Below are positions 1 through 7,170 of a stretch of DNA of 23,228 bases, in pieces. Location of the stretch: NCBI GenBank assembly GCA_002509485.1, contig DAWO01000108.1:1-23228 (forward strand), in the 5' to 3' direction. The DNA comes from Methanolinea sp. UBA477 (GTDB lineage: Archaea; Halobacteriota; Methanomicrobia; Methanomicrobiales; Methanospirillaceae). Positions within the stretch are counted from its first letter, which is position 1. The number at the start of each line of letters is the position of its first letter. The position numbers and the translations under genes were made by a program. The notes beneath the pieces were generated by a model. It saw only the letters and a list, made by a program, of their open reading frames with translations. It had not been told where the DNA came from and searched no databases.

Positions 1-170
1 ACATTCAGGATACCACACATTCAGGCCAAATCTGAGGGATTGACCTGGATCCGTAGTGTCATGAAAACTGCTATGTACCCATAAATCCGGTCGGAGCAAC
101 GAAACAGCGAGGAGTGACCCGGATCATCTGGCGTTTTGGATGGTCGTGAATACTCTGATCCTTTGAGTCC

Positions 171-262
171 CAATCCCTGGTTCTCGTAGATGTTTTGCAT
201 GAAGGGCGCCGCCGTGTAGGACGATACAATCAGAAGGTTTGGTTTCAATCCCTGGTTCTCGT
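171..262. repeat. 17-bp direct repeat pair
   Basis: CAATCCCTGGTTCTCGT occurs exactly at 171-187 and at 246-262, a 75-bp period. A degenerate third version (CAATCCTGGGTTCTTCG) lies at 364-380. The second copy is preceded by GTTT, giving the GTTTCAATCCC start that is common in archaeal CRISPR repeats, but identity does not extend beyond 17 bp and no third perfect unit follows. I see the repeat; calling it a CRISPR remnant would be speculation. Confidence 0.6.
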
Positions 263-331
263 GCCGGATTTTCCCGGTGATCCGGATCCCCTCGTTCATG
301 GCGAGAACATCTCCGGAAGATATGCTTATCC

Positions 332-416
332 TATAAACTCTTTTTGTTTTTGTAAAGGAACCGCAATCCTGGGTTCTTCGATCTTCACCGGTATGAAATT
401 GGTAATCATTTTAACA
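332..416 (+). promoter_or_regulatory. candidate promoter(s) of the F430 operon
   Basis: Two archaeal TATA-like elements precede cfbA: TATAAA at 332-337 and ATTTTAACA at 408-416. The second is centred about 28 nt before the cfbA ATG at 440, the spacing expected if transcription begins at or next to the start codon. There is no Shine-Dalgarno sequence before that ATG, which fits a leaderless mRNA. The upstream box would instead give a leader of roughly 80 nt. Start-site mapping would be needed to choose between them. Confidence 0.4.
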
Positions 417-439
417 GTAACCGTGCTACATTGTACAAT

Positions 440-841
440 ATGGTAAAGAAGGGATTATTACTCGTCGGACACGGAAGCAAACTCCCCTACAACAAAGAGC
501 TCGTGGAAGCCACAGGGAAACTGATATCCAGGAATTACCCTGAATACATCGTTAAATGCGGTTTTATGAATATGAACAATCCAAGCATTGAAGAGTGCAT
601 GGACGAGTTCCGCACCGAAAAGATCGATGCGCTTATCGTCGTCCCGCTTTTCCTGGCCAAGGGAGTCCACATCTTAAAGGACATCCCTGCAATTCTCGGC
701 CTTGCCGAGGGGACGAACCGGGGAGATTTCCTTCTGAACGGAGTGAGCATTCCGCTGCTCTATGCCGACCCGATCGGGAGCGACCCGCTCCTGGCCGATC
801 TCATGGTCAAGAATGCCGAAAAAGTGCTTTCGGATCTCTGA
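440..841 (+). CDS. cfbA: sirohydrochlorin nickelochelatase (CfbA / small CbiX)
   Basis: Inserts Ni2+ into sirohydrochlorin, the first committed step of coenzyme F430 synthesis; small archaeal CbiX enzymes of this family also insert Co2+ for cobamides. The 133-residue product has the length of the single-domain archaeal chelatase. The metal-binding histidines of the family are visible: His11 in the N-terminal GHGSK motif and His77 in FLAKGVHILKD. I start at ATG 440 rather than the in-frame TTG at 431 because GHGSK then lies at the usual distance from the N-terminus and a TATA-like box sits about 28 nt upstream; no Shine-Dalgarno is present, so a leaderless start is likely. It is the first gene of a tight run, with cfbE following after 6 nt. 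That neighbourhood favours nickel over cobalt as its main metal. Confidence 0.93.
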   Translation: MVKKGLLLVGHGSKLPYNKELVEATGKLISRNYPEYIVKCGFMNMNNPSIEECMDEFRTEKIDALIVVPLFLAKGVHILKDIPAILGLAEGTNRGDFLLNGVSIPLLYADPIGSDPLLADLMVKNAEKVLSDL

Positions 842-847
842 CACTGT

Positions 848-2071
848 ATGAAGGTCCTGGTGCTTGACACGATCCACGGCGGCGGAGAGATCGCGCGGCA
901 CCTGGAGAGAAAAGGACACTTCACCGATATCGTGGATGTATACCGGGGGCGGGACGGTATCGGGCCGGAAGATGCGTCGATGAGGTCCTATGACCTGATG
1001 ATCGCCCCCGTCCACCTTGATCCTTCGTATTTCCTTCTTGGGTCCATGCGGATACCCTGTATCTCCCATCATGATGCAGTCCGCTGGATCCTCGGCAGTG
1101 ACGTGCCGTCACCGATGATCGAGATCACCGGGGCGCGGGGAAAGACCACCACCGCGAATGCACTCGCGCACGTGATGGAAGGACCGGGCATTCTCCACGC
1201 GTCGACCGGAACCGTCACCTTTCCCGATCGAAGGATACTCTGGAAAGGCAGTATCACTCCCGCCTCGGTGATCGAGGCAGCTATGCGGTCACGAAGCGGT
1301 AATGGATGGCTCATAACCGAAATTTCGCTTGGTTTCTGTGGGTCCGGAGACCTTGGAGTCCTTACGTCGGGTGAGGACTACCGGTTTGCCGGCGGTAAGC
1401 GGAGCGCTCTCCAGGAGAAGCTTCGTTCAGGGTTGCGGTTGCCCCGCCTTGTCACACCGCCGGGCGTACATGTCACGGGATCACCGGTGAGATGCGAGGA
1501 TGCGGTGACGGTGAAGGACGATTCCTGCCATTACTCCCTTGAAGGGATCAGAGGCTCTTTCCAAAACCCGCTCCTCCTTCTCCCGGGATACAGGCTCCCT
1601 CTCATGCTCGCGGCCACGGCGGCGATGGTGCTTGGCTTCGATCCATCCGATCTGGCGAATTTTTCAGCACTTGAAGGCAGAATGGCCGTGAAGGAGTGCG
1701 ACGGAGTGCTGGTCATTGACAATTCAAACAGCGGAACAAACCGCGAGACGACCGTTGCAGCCGCAGAATACCTCAAACGTGTGAACCGAAAAGGTGCTGT
1801 CACCCTGGTGATCGGGCAGGAGGAAGACTCGGTATGCGAGGGCTTTTCTGCCGCGGAAGTCTTTGAGACGGTATCCCGGGTACAGCCTGATATCCTTATC
1901 CTTGTCGGTGATTACCTCGCAACTCACGATTTGGCCAGGGATCAGGCAAAGATCAGGCCGGAAGCTCGTTCCAGGGTACATTCCTGCCATACTCTCGAGG
2001 AGGGAAGAGAGCTCGCCACGAGACTGACAGAGGGCGGAGGGGTCATCCTTGCCGTCAAGACATGGAGATAG
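848..2071 (+). CDS. cfbE: coenzyme F430 synthetase (CfbE, Mur ligase-like)
   Basis: Catalyses the last step of F430 synthesis: ATP-dependent closure of the carbocyclic F ring of seco-F430 through an acyl phosphate. The 407-residue protein has a MurD-like layout: a divergent N-terminal domain (about 1-85), the ATP-binding P-loop ITGARGKTT at 93-101, a central ligase domain, and a C-terminal ligase domain with the conserved DNSNSGTNRETT segment at 291-302, where Mur ligases bind nucleotide and substrate. It begins 6 nt after the cfbA stop and ends 4 nt before the cfbD start, so co-translation is likely. Its position inside a cfb cluster makes the assignment much stronger than Mur-ligase similarity alone would. 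No Shine-Dalgarno is evident, which suits coupling to cfbA translation. Confidence 0.92.
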   Translation: MKVLVLDTIHGGGEIARHLERKGHFTDIVDVYRGRDGIGPEDASMRSYDLMIAPVHLDPSYFLLGSMRIPCISHHDAVRWILGSDVPSPMIEITGARGKTTTANALAHVMEGPGILHASTGTVTFPDRRILWKGSITPASVIEAAMRSRSGNGWLITEISLGFCGSGDLGVLTSGEDYRFAGGKRSALQEKLRSGLRLPRLVTPPGVHVTGSPVRCEDAVTVKDDSCHYSLEGIRGSFQNPLLLLPGYRLPLMLAATAAMVLGFDPSDLANFSALEGRMAVKECDGVLVIDNSNSGTNRETTVAAAEYLKRVNRKGAVTLVIGQEEDSVCEGFSAAEVFETVSRVQPDILILVGDYLATHDLARDQAKIRPEARSRVHSCHTLEEGRELATRLTEGGGVILAVKTWR

Positions 2072-2075
2072 AATC

Positions 2076-3140
2076 ATGAAATACATGCAGCCACGACCAA
2101 GTTCCATCGTTGCGGCGCTCTACACCGCCAGGGATCTCGAGGTTGACGTCGCAATCATGCACGGGCCGTCAGGGTGCTCCTTCAAACACGCACGCCTCCT
2201 CGAGGAGGACGGGCTTCACGTGCTCACGACGTCGCTTGCAGACGATGAATTCATATTCGGTGGACAGCAGCCGCTTGAATCCGTCCTCCGGTACGCCGAG
2301 GAGACTTTCAATCCACGAAGGATAGCTGTTGTCGGGACATGCGTCTCAATGATCATCGGGGAAGACCTCCAGTCGGCTATCGACAATTCCGGGATCAACA
2401 CCCCTGCCATTGCGATCGAGATACATGCGGGCTACCCGGACAATATCGAGGGTGTTATCGCAACGCTTGAACCCGCCGCGAGGGCAGGCTGGATCAGCAG
2501 CGGGGAACTCGAACGGCAGAGATACATGCTCGAGAAGGCAAACGAGGTGGAACGCCTGCGCGGTGCGGCCTGCAAGCCGTATATCGCCCCATCACGGGGA
2601 GATCTCAAGCACAAGGCCGCTGAACGGCTCCTTGCCGTCGCCCGGAGCGGGAAGAAGGGGGTTGCAATCCTGAATGCGAAGAAGGAGACTGCCTACATGT
2701 TCGCCGACGAGCTGATCGCCCTCCACGAGGTCTGCCCGGGTTGTGATATCACCTACATCGCCAACCTCGAAAAACGCGGTCTTCCCAAGGTGCGTGAGGA
2801 TGCACGCCGAATTTTTTCAGGCATTGAGAAGGCGGGTATCACGCCGGAACTTCTTGGAGCGCTCGATGAATACGGCGCAAACGGTGACGCCCTTGGAGAA
2901 CGTCTGCAGGAGATCTCTCCCGATTATGCGCTCATCGCCGGGGTCCCCCATGCAATCCCGCCCCTTTATACGGCAGGAATCGAGTGTTTTTCCGTCACGA
3001 ACGGTCCACGGCAGGTCGAACCCTTAAAAGATCTCGGGCATGCCCATGTCGTGGTCGAGGTCGACCTCCACCCGAAGACGCTCGGTGTGAAGGAGATCGT
3101 GGAGAGCGAGTTCGGGGCAATCCTCCGGAGCATGGCATGA
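2076..3140 (+). CDS. cfbD: Ni-sirohydrochlorin a,c-diamide reductive cyclase subunit CfbD
   Basis: NifD/BchN-related catalytic subunit which, with the NifH-like reductase CfbC, carries out the six-electron reduction and lactam formation that convert Ni-sirohydrochlorin a,c-diamide to seco-F430. The 354-residue protein has the nitrogenase-like cysteines in HGPSGCSFKHARLL (Cys34) and VGTCVSMIIGEDL (Cys89), which likely hold the [4Fe-4S] cluster; as usual for CfbD there is only one NifD/K-type subunit gene. I chose ATG 2076 over an in-frame TTG at 2049, which lies inside cfbE, because GGAG at 2064-2067 is correctly spaced and the protein then begins just before the conserved PRPSSIVAALYTARDL. 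It overlaps the cfbB start by ATGA. The cognate cfbC is not found in this window, so it must lie elsewhere. Confidence 0.93.
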   Translation: MKYMQPRPSSIVAALYTARDLEVDVAIMHGPSGCSFKHARLLEEDGLHVLTTSLADDEFIFGGQQPLESVLRYAEETFNPRRIAVVGTCVSMIIGEDLQSAIDNSGINTPAIAIEIHAGYPDNIEGVIATLEPAARAGWISSGELERQRYMLEKANEVERLRGAACKPYIAPSRGDLKHKAAERLLAVARSGKKGVAILNAKKETAYMFADELIALHEVCPGCDITYIANLEKRGLPKVREDARRIFSGIEKAGITPELLGALDEYGANGDALGERLQEISPDYALIAGVPHAIPPLYTAGIECFSVTNGPRQVEPLKDLGHAHVVVEVDLHPKTLGVKEIVESEFGAILRSMA

Positions 3141-4522
3141 AAGCCCTGATGATCGCCGGCGACCGTTCGGGGAGCGGGAAGACGAGTATCACGCTCGCCA
3201 TCGCCGCCATCCTCTCCCGTTCGATGAATGTCCAGACCTTCAAGGTTGGGATGGACTACATCGATCCGTCGTACCTTACCGGCGTCACGGGAAGGCCGTG
3301 CCGGAACCTGGACAGTTTTGTCCAGAGCAGTGACCAGATACGCGAGATCTTCGACCATGGACGCCAGGGTGCCGATATCGTGCTTGTCGAGGGGGTTCGT
3401 GGCCTCTACGAAGGAGGGGAGGCCCTGGGCGACCAGGGGAGTTCGGCATCGATAGCCAAGCTGCTCGATCTTCCCATCATACTGGTGGTCAGTGCCCGGA
3501 GCATCACGCGGAGCGCAGCAGCGATCGTAAAAGGGTTCCAGGCCTTCGACAAAGGGGTCGATATCCGAGGGGTCATTCTGAACAATGTGGCAGGGGAGAA
3601 GCATATCGCAAAGGCGACAACGGCAATCGAGCATTACTGCGGAGTTCCGGTTGTCGGAACGGTGCCCAGGCAGCCGGAGATGGAGCTTGCCATGCGCCAC
3701 CTGGGCCTGGTCCCGTTCCTCGAGGGAAAAATTCAAAGGGCGTTTGGCGAGCGGATCGATCTCGTCACGTCCATGATAGGAGACCACGTGGATCTTGCCC
3801 GCCTGACGTCGCTTGCCCGGACCATCCCTCCACCGGATTCGGACCCGCAGGTATTTTCCAGGGAGAGTCGGCTGGACGTGAGGATCGGGATCGCACTCGA
3901 CGAGGCATTCAACTTCTATTATGCCGACCTCTTCGATATTCTCCCTGCCATGGGGGCGGAATGTGTCACCTTCAGCCCGGTGCATGAATCCCTTCCCGAT
4001 GCGGACGGCTATATCATCGGCGGCGGATACCCTGAACTCTTCCTGCGGGGGCTCCAGGAGAACACTGCCATGAGGGAGGCGATCGGTTCAGCGGTTGCAC
4101 AGGGCAAGCCGACATATGCCGAATGCGGCGGACTCATGTACCTTACCAACAGGATCGTGCTCCGTCCGGGGTGGCAGGGCATAAAGAAGGAGGAATCGTT
4201 TCCGATGTGCGGGATCTACGATGGTACGACATGCCTGCCTGCACGCAGGGTGGTCAGCTACGTGGAGGGCGAGAGCACCAGGATGAGCCCGCTCGGTCCC
4301 GGATCGTTCAGGGGGCACGAGTTCCATTACTCGGGAGTACATCTCAGGCCCGGCACTTCGTATGCGTATACGCTCTCCCGGGGGGTCGGAATCTCTGAAA
4401 ATCTCGACGGGGCGGTCATAAAAAATACCCTCGGGAGCTACACCCACCTCCACCCTGTCAGCAGCAGGGAGATGTTTGGCCGTTTCGTCATCGCTTGCAG
4501 GGGAGAAACAAAAAGCAGGTAA
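3137..4522 (+). CDS. cfbB: Ni-sirohydrochlorin a,c-diamide synthase (CfbB, CbiA-like)
   Basis: Glutamine- and ATP-dependent amidation of the a and c acetate side chains of Ni-sirohydrochlorin, before the CfbCD step. The 461-residue protein has the two-domain CbiA layout: an N-terminal dethiobiotin-synthetase-like ATPase with P-loop AGDRSGSGKTS (7-17) and the FKVGMDYIDPSY segment (35-46), then a class I glutamine amidotransferase domain with nucleophile Cys330 in YAECGG and the SYTHLH motif (434-439) carrying the catalytic histidine. Start ATG 3137 overlaps the cfbD stop as ATGA and has GGAG at 3127-3130. By sequence alone it could be called cobyrinate a,c-diamide synthase (CbiA/CobB); the cfb neighbours make CfbB the better name, and dual use for cobamides cannot be excluded. 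Confidence 0.9.
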   Translation: MKALMIAGDRSGSGKTSITLAIAAILSRSMNVQTFKVGMDYIDPSYLTGVTGRPCRNLDSFVQSSDQIREIFDHGRQGADIVLVEGVRGLYEGGEALGDQGSSASIAKLLDLPIILVVSARSITRSAAAIVKGFQAFDKGVDIRGVILNNVAGEKHIAKATTAIEHYCGVPVVGTVPRQPEMELAMRHLGLVPFLEGKIQRAFGERIDLVTSMIGDHVDLARLTSLARTIPPPDSDPQVFSRESRLDVRIGIALDEAFNFYYADLFDILPAMGAECVTFSPVHESLPDADGYIIGGGYPELFLRGLQENTAMREAIGSAVAQGKPTYAECGGLMYLTNRIVLRPGWQGIKKEESFPMCGIYDGTTCLPARRVVSYVEGESTRMSPLGPGSFRGHEFHYSGVHLRPGTSYAYTLSRGVGISENLDGAVIKNTLGSYTHLHPVSSREMFGRFVIACRGETKSR

Positions 4523-4554
4523 AAAATACTAGGAGATCCAAAAAATCCTATCAC

Positions 4555-5424
4555 ATGCTGATTTATCTCGATGGGAAATTTGTCCCAAGGGAGGAGGCGA
4601 AAATCTCGGTCTTTGACCATGGCTTCCTCTACGGTGACGGTGTCTTCGAAGGGATACGTGCCTACAACGGACGTGTCTTCAGGCTCGAGGAGCATCTCGA
4701 CCGGCTCTACGACTCGGCAAAAACGATCGATCTCCAGGTTCCGGTCTCGAAGGCTGAATTTGGCGAGATCGTCCTCGAGACGCTGCGGAAGAATAACCTC
4801 CGCGAGGCATACATCAGGCCAATCGTCAGCAGGGGAGTGGGCGACCTGGGGCTCGATCCACGAAAATGTCCAAAACCGACCATCGTCGTCATCGCCGTCG
4901 AATGGGGAGCCATGTATGGCGATCTCTACGAGAAGGGGTTGAAGGCGATCACCGTCTCGGTTCGCCGGAACCCTGCCCAGGCACTCCCCCCCAACGTCAA
5001 GAGCCTGAATTACTTAAACAACATCTTTGCCAAGATCGAGGCGAACTACAAGGGCGGTGACGAGGCGATCTTCTTCGATACCAACGGCTATATCTCCGAG
5101 GGATCGGGTGACAACATCTTCGTCGTCAAGAACGGCGAGATAATCACCCCGCCGACATTGAACAACCTGCGGGGCATCACACGAGTGGTTGCCCTGGAGA
5201 TTGCCGCATCGCTCGGGATAACTGTCAAGGAGCAGAATTTAGGCTATTACGACATGTACTCCGCCGACGAGGTGTTCGTCACGGGAACAGCCGCAGAAGT
5301 GGGCCCCATCGTCCTGATCGATGGACGTTCGATCGGTTCCGGCAGGCCAGGACCCGTCACACGCCAGCTGATGGCGGCGTTCAAGGCAGTCACCGAGAGG
5401 GAAGGCACACCCATCTACTCGTGA
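4555..5424 (+). CDS. ilvE: branched-chain amino acid aminotransferase
   Basis: Fold-type IV PLP enzyme that exchanges amino groups between glutamate and the branched-chain 2-oxo acids, the last step of valine, leucine and isoleucine synthesis. The 289-residue protein has the usual family length, an N-terminal IYLDGKFVPREEAKISVFDHGFLYGDGVFEG-type opening, the PLP-binding lysine in NVKSLNYLNN (Lys149), and the SEGSGDNIF motif (181-189) with the conserved glutamate. ATG 4555 is the first conserved start; no other start codon lies between it and the AGGAG at 4531-4535, which leaves a rather long 19-nt spacing. It follows cfbB by 32 nt on the same strand and may be read through from the F430 operon, though I see no functional link. 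A D-amino acid aminotransferase is the main alternative within the family. Confidence 0.92.
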   Translation: MLIYLDGKFVPREEAKISVFDHGFLYGDGVFEGIRAYNGRVFRLEEHLDRLYDSAKTIDLQVPVSKAEFGEIVLETLRKNNLREAYIRPIVSRGVGDLGLDPRKCPKPTIVVIAVEWGAMYGDLYEKGLKAITVSVRRNPAQALPPNVKSLNYLNNIFAKIEANYKGGDEAIFFDTNGYISEGSGDNIFVVKNGEIITPPTLNNLRGITRVVALEIAASLGITVKEQNLGYYDMYSADEVFVTGTAAEVGPIVLIDGRSIGSGRPGPVTRQLMAAFKAVTEREGTPIYS

Positions 5425-5450
5425 ACAACCAGAGTGGCAAATCCATAATC

Positions 5451-5458
5451 TATTTTTA
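5451..5458 (+). promoter_or_regulatory. TATA box of tRNA-Glu
   Basis: TATTTTTA centred about 33 nt upstream of the first base of the mature tRNA. This is the expected position for an archaeal TATA box driving transcription from just before the tRNA 5' end. Confidence 0.65.
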
Positions 5459-5487
5459 AGTGAACGATCAACATAAGAGAGCAATTT

Positions 5488-5562
<75 letters not shown>

Positions 5563-5715
5563 CTTTTCAACGATTGTTCTGTGTATTATTTATCACCAGC
5601 CATCACCCGTCACCCCGGGTCCTCGCCGGATATTTTCCTTGACCCCAGGTACTGGTGTTTTTAGAGAATGGACCCCCGGACTCTGATCCGCCGACCCAGG
5701 GTTCCTTGACATTCC

Positions 5716-5734
5716 TGTAACCCTTGGAGTTACA
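5716..5734 (+). promoter_or_regulatory. inverted repeat upstream of the sulfite reductase
   Basis: TGTAAC (5716-5721) and GTTACA (5729-5734) form a perfect 6-bp inverted repeat around 7 bases, ending about 75 bp before the sulfite reductase start. The size and symmetry suit a dimeric repressor or activator site. No TATA box is obvious just downstream, so its relation to the promoter is unresolved. Confidence 0.45.
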
Positions 5735-5772
5735 ACACTCTTTTCCCTTCCGGCATACACCTGATACTATCC

Positions 5773-5793
5773 TGCGGCTCAATCAATGCCGCA
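5773..5793 (+). promoter_or_regulatory. hairpin just before the sulfite reductase Shine-Dalgarno
   Basis: TGCGGC (5773-5778) pairs perfectly with GCCGCA (5788-5793) around a 9-base loop. The stem ends 3 nt before the GAGGTGA ribosome binding site at 5797-5803. If transcribed it would sit directly against the ribosome binding site and could affect translation; as DNA it could be a second operator. Confidence 0.45.
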
Positions 5794-5809
5794 CAAGAGG
5801 TGACAGGTT

Positions 5810-6499
5810 ATGGAAGACGAACCAAGAGGCGCAATTCTCCAGCGCGACAGGGAGTCCTATGCTATCGTTCCCCGGACGCCCGCAGGCATTGTCAGCCCCG
5901 AAGATCTCGAGAGCATCATCGCGGTGGTCCGCCGCTACAAGATCCCGATCATCAAGATGACTTCAGGCCAGCGCATGGTGCTGGTAGGCATGAAAAAGGA
6001 GGATGTCGAGAAGATCTGGAACGAACTCGGCATGACGGTGGGGCAGGCAACCGCTCCATGTGTGCACTATGTCCAGGCATGCCCGGGGACTGCCGTCTGC
6101 AGGTACGGCAACCAGGACTCGCTCACCCTCGGCCTTGAACTCGAGGAGATGTTCCAGGAGATGGACCTTCCCGCCAAGCTCAAGATGGGAGTGTCAGGTT
6201 GCCCGAGATGCTGCGGTGAGAGTTATCTCCGCGATGTCGGCGTGATGGGCAATGCCAGGGGCTGGACCGTCATCTTTGGCGGCAACTCGGGGGGCCGCCC
6301 CCGCATAGGCGACGTGATGGCAAAAAATCTCTCTGCTGCCGACGCAAAAGACCTCGTCAGGCGCCTGCTCGAATATTACCGGAAGAACGGCAAACCGAGG
6401 GAGCGGACAGCCCGGTTTGTCGAACGGGTTGGTCTTGACGCGATAAAGAAGGATGTCCTGGCGTTTGCCCCCTACATCCCGGTAGAAGAGATCCATTGA
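5810..6499 (+). CDS. small siroheme/[4Fe-4S] sulfite (or nitrite) reductase
   Basis: Single-module sulfite reductase resembling the roughly 23-kDa assimilatory-type enzyme known from Methanosarcina barkeri. The family reduces sulfite, and sometimes nitrite, by six electrons at a coupled siroheme-[4Fe-4S] centre; the physiological substrate here is inferred. The 229-residue protein carries the binding motif in two parts: ACPGTAVC with Cys91 and Cys97 (CX5C), and SGCPRCCGE with Cys131 and Cys135 (CX3C). No extra ferredoxin domain or F420-reducing domain is fused, unlike the F420-dependent Fsr enzyme, so an outside electron donor is needed. GAGGTGA at 5797-5803 fixes the ATG at 5810. It appears monocistronic with two inverted repeats upstream. 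Its siroheme comes from sirohydrochlorin, the same precursor that CfbA uses. Confidence 0.85.
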   Translation: MEDEPRGAILQRDRESYAIVPRTPAGIVSPEDLESIIAVVRRYKIPIIKMTSGQRMVLVGMKKEDVEKIWNELGMTVGQATAPCVHYVQACPGTAVCRYGNQDSLTLGLELEEMFQEMDLPAKLKMGVSGCPRCCGESYLRDVGVMGNARGWTVIFGGNSGGRPRIGDVMAKNLSAADAKDLVRRLLEYYRKNGKPRERTARFVERVGLDAIKKDVLAFAPYIPVEEIH

Positions 6500-6559
6500 A
6501 CAATCGAGAGAGCGCCATCAGGCTCATGTAGCGATTGCGCTGACAGAGATGATGATGAA

Positions 6560-6575
6560 AAGGATTCCAATCCTT
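6560..6575 (+). promoter_or_regulatory. inverted repeat upstream of the cupin gene
   Basis: AAGGATT and AATCCTT form a perfect 7-bp inverted repeat around two bases, ending about 41 bp before the cupin start. The near-continuous palindrome suits a protein-binding site better than a terminator, since no T-run follows. Confidence 0.4.
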
Positions 6576-6616
6576 GATACGCAACGAATAAAGAAAAGAA
6601 GGAGAAGTAGTTAGTC

Positions 6617-6955
6617 ATGAAAATTGTCACGCTCGCTGACCTGCCCGTCAGCCCAAACCCGCATCACGTGGATGCCCGAAAGGTCTATGACACAGAGAAT
6701 GCGACCGCGGTCGTGATTACGCTGCAGCCCGGAGAGGCTCTCAAGAAGCATATAACCCCTGTCGACGTCTTCTTTTATGTTCTCGAGGGAACTGGTATCA
6801 TCGAGATAGGAGACGAACGCGAGACGGTCGGACCCGATCACCTGGTCGAGAGCCCGGCAAGGATCCCGCACCGCTGGATAAACGAGAGCGAAGCTGCCTT
6901 CCGGGTGCTTGTCGTCAAGGTCCCGAGGCCGACGAGCGAGACGAAGCTGCTGTAA
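6617..6955 (+). CDS. small single-domain cupin protein
   Basis: A 112-residue beta-barrel cupin of the cupin_2 type. Motif 1 is visible as LQPGEALKKHITPVDVFFYVLEGTG (36-60), with possible metal ligands His45 and a following acidic residue, and motif 2 as SPARIPHRWIN (79-89) with His85. Family members range from isomerases and dioxygenases to sensors, so no reaction can be assigned. GGAG at 6601-6604 precedes the ATG by 12 nt. A 7-bp inverted repeat lies about 41 bp upstream. It is 117 bp downstream of the sulfite reductase on the same strand, too far and too well separated by regulatory-looking sequence to assume one transcript. No signal peptide or membrane segment is seen, so it is probably cytoplasmic. 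Confidence 0.8.
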   Translation: MKIVTLADLPVSPNPHHVDARKVYDTENATAVVITLQPGEALKKHITPVDVFFYVLEGTGIIEIGDERETVGPDHLVESPARIPHRWINESEAAFRVLVVKVPRPTSETKLL

Positions 6956-7001
6956 GAGAACGGCTATCCCGCGTGAGATCTTCCCCTCCTCTTCGGTGTT
7001 T

Positions 7002-7148
7002 CGTGTGAAACGACCAAATCAGAGTTTTTCATCTCCATAAAGATCCAGTCACTGGACCGCCGCCGGGGTGTCCTTCGGGGGCGACAGAGTGCATCGCATG
7101 TGGAGATATACGGGCGAACAATCCCATACGATGTATCCGGTTCATCAT
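7002..7148 (+). repeat. dispersed repeat, copy A (internally deleted)
   Basis: About 147 bp sharing two blocks with the copies at 7171-7440 and 17702-17940. The first block, around 7023-7071, is almost identical to the inverted copy over about 50 bases and includes CCAGTCACTGG and CCGCCGCCG. The second block, around 7089-7147, holds GCATCGCA, a degraded hairpin region, and ATGTATCCGGTTCATCA. The central part present in the other two copies is missing. It lies tandem to copy B in the same direction. Confidence 0.7.
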
Positions 7149-7170
7149 TTTTTTTGCCTCCTTGCTTTTT

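Larger units (their letters stand above)
1..439. other. left-edge region without a recognised gene
   Basis: No protein I recognise is encoded here. A minus-strand open frame (299 to 21) exists, but its 92-residue product resembles no family I know and it contains an in-frame duplicated segment that reflects a DNA repeat. Visible structure: a 9-bp ACATTCAGG repeated at 1-9 and 17-25; a 17-bp direct repeat at 171-187 and 246-262 with a degraded third copy near 364-380; an inverted pair GTTCTCG (255-261) and CGAGAAC (302-308); and TATA-like boxes at 332-337 and about 408-416 upstream of cfbA. Confidence 0.5.

Noticed and set aside
171..262. A CRISPR array at the left edge
   Set aside because: Only two exact units, identity limited to 17 bp, and no cas gene; reported as a repeat only.
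21..299. Minus-strand 92-residue open frame at the left edge
   Set aside because: No recognisable family, no ribosome site, and its only notable feature is an in-frame echo of a DNA direct repeat.
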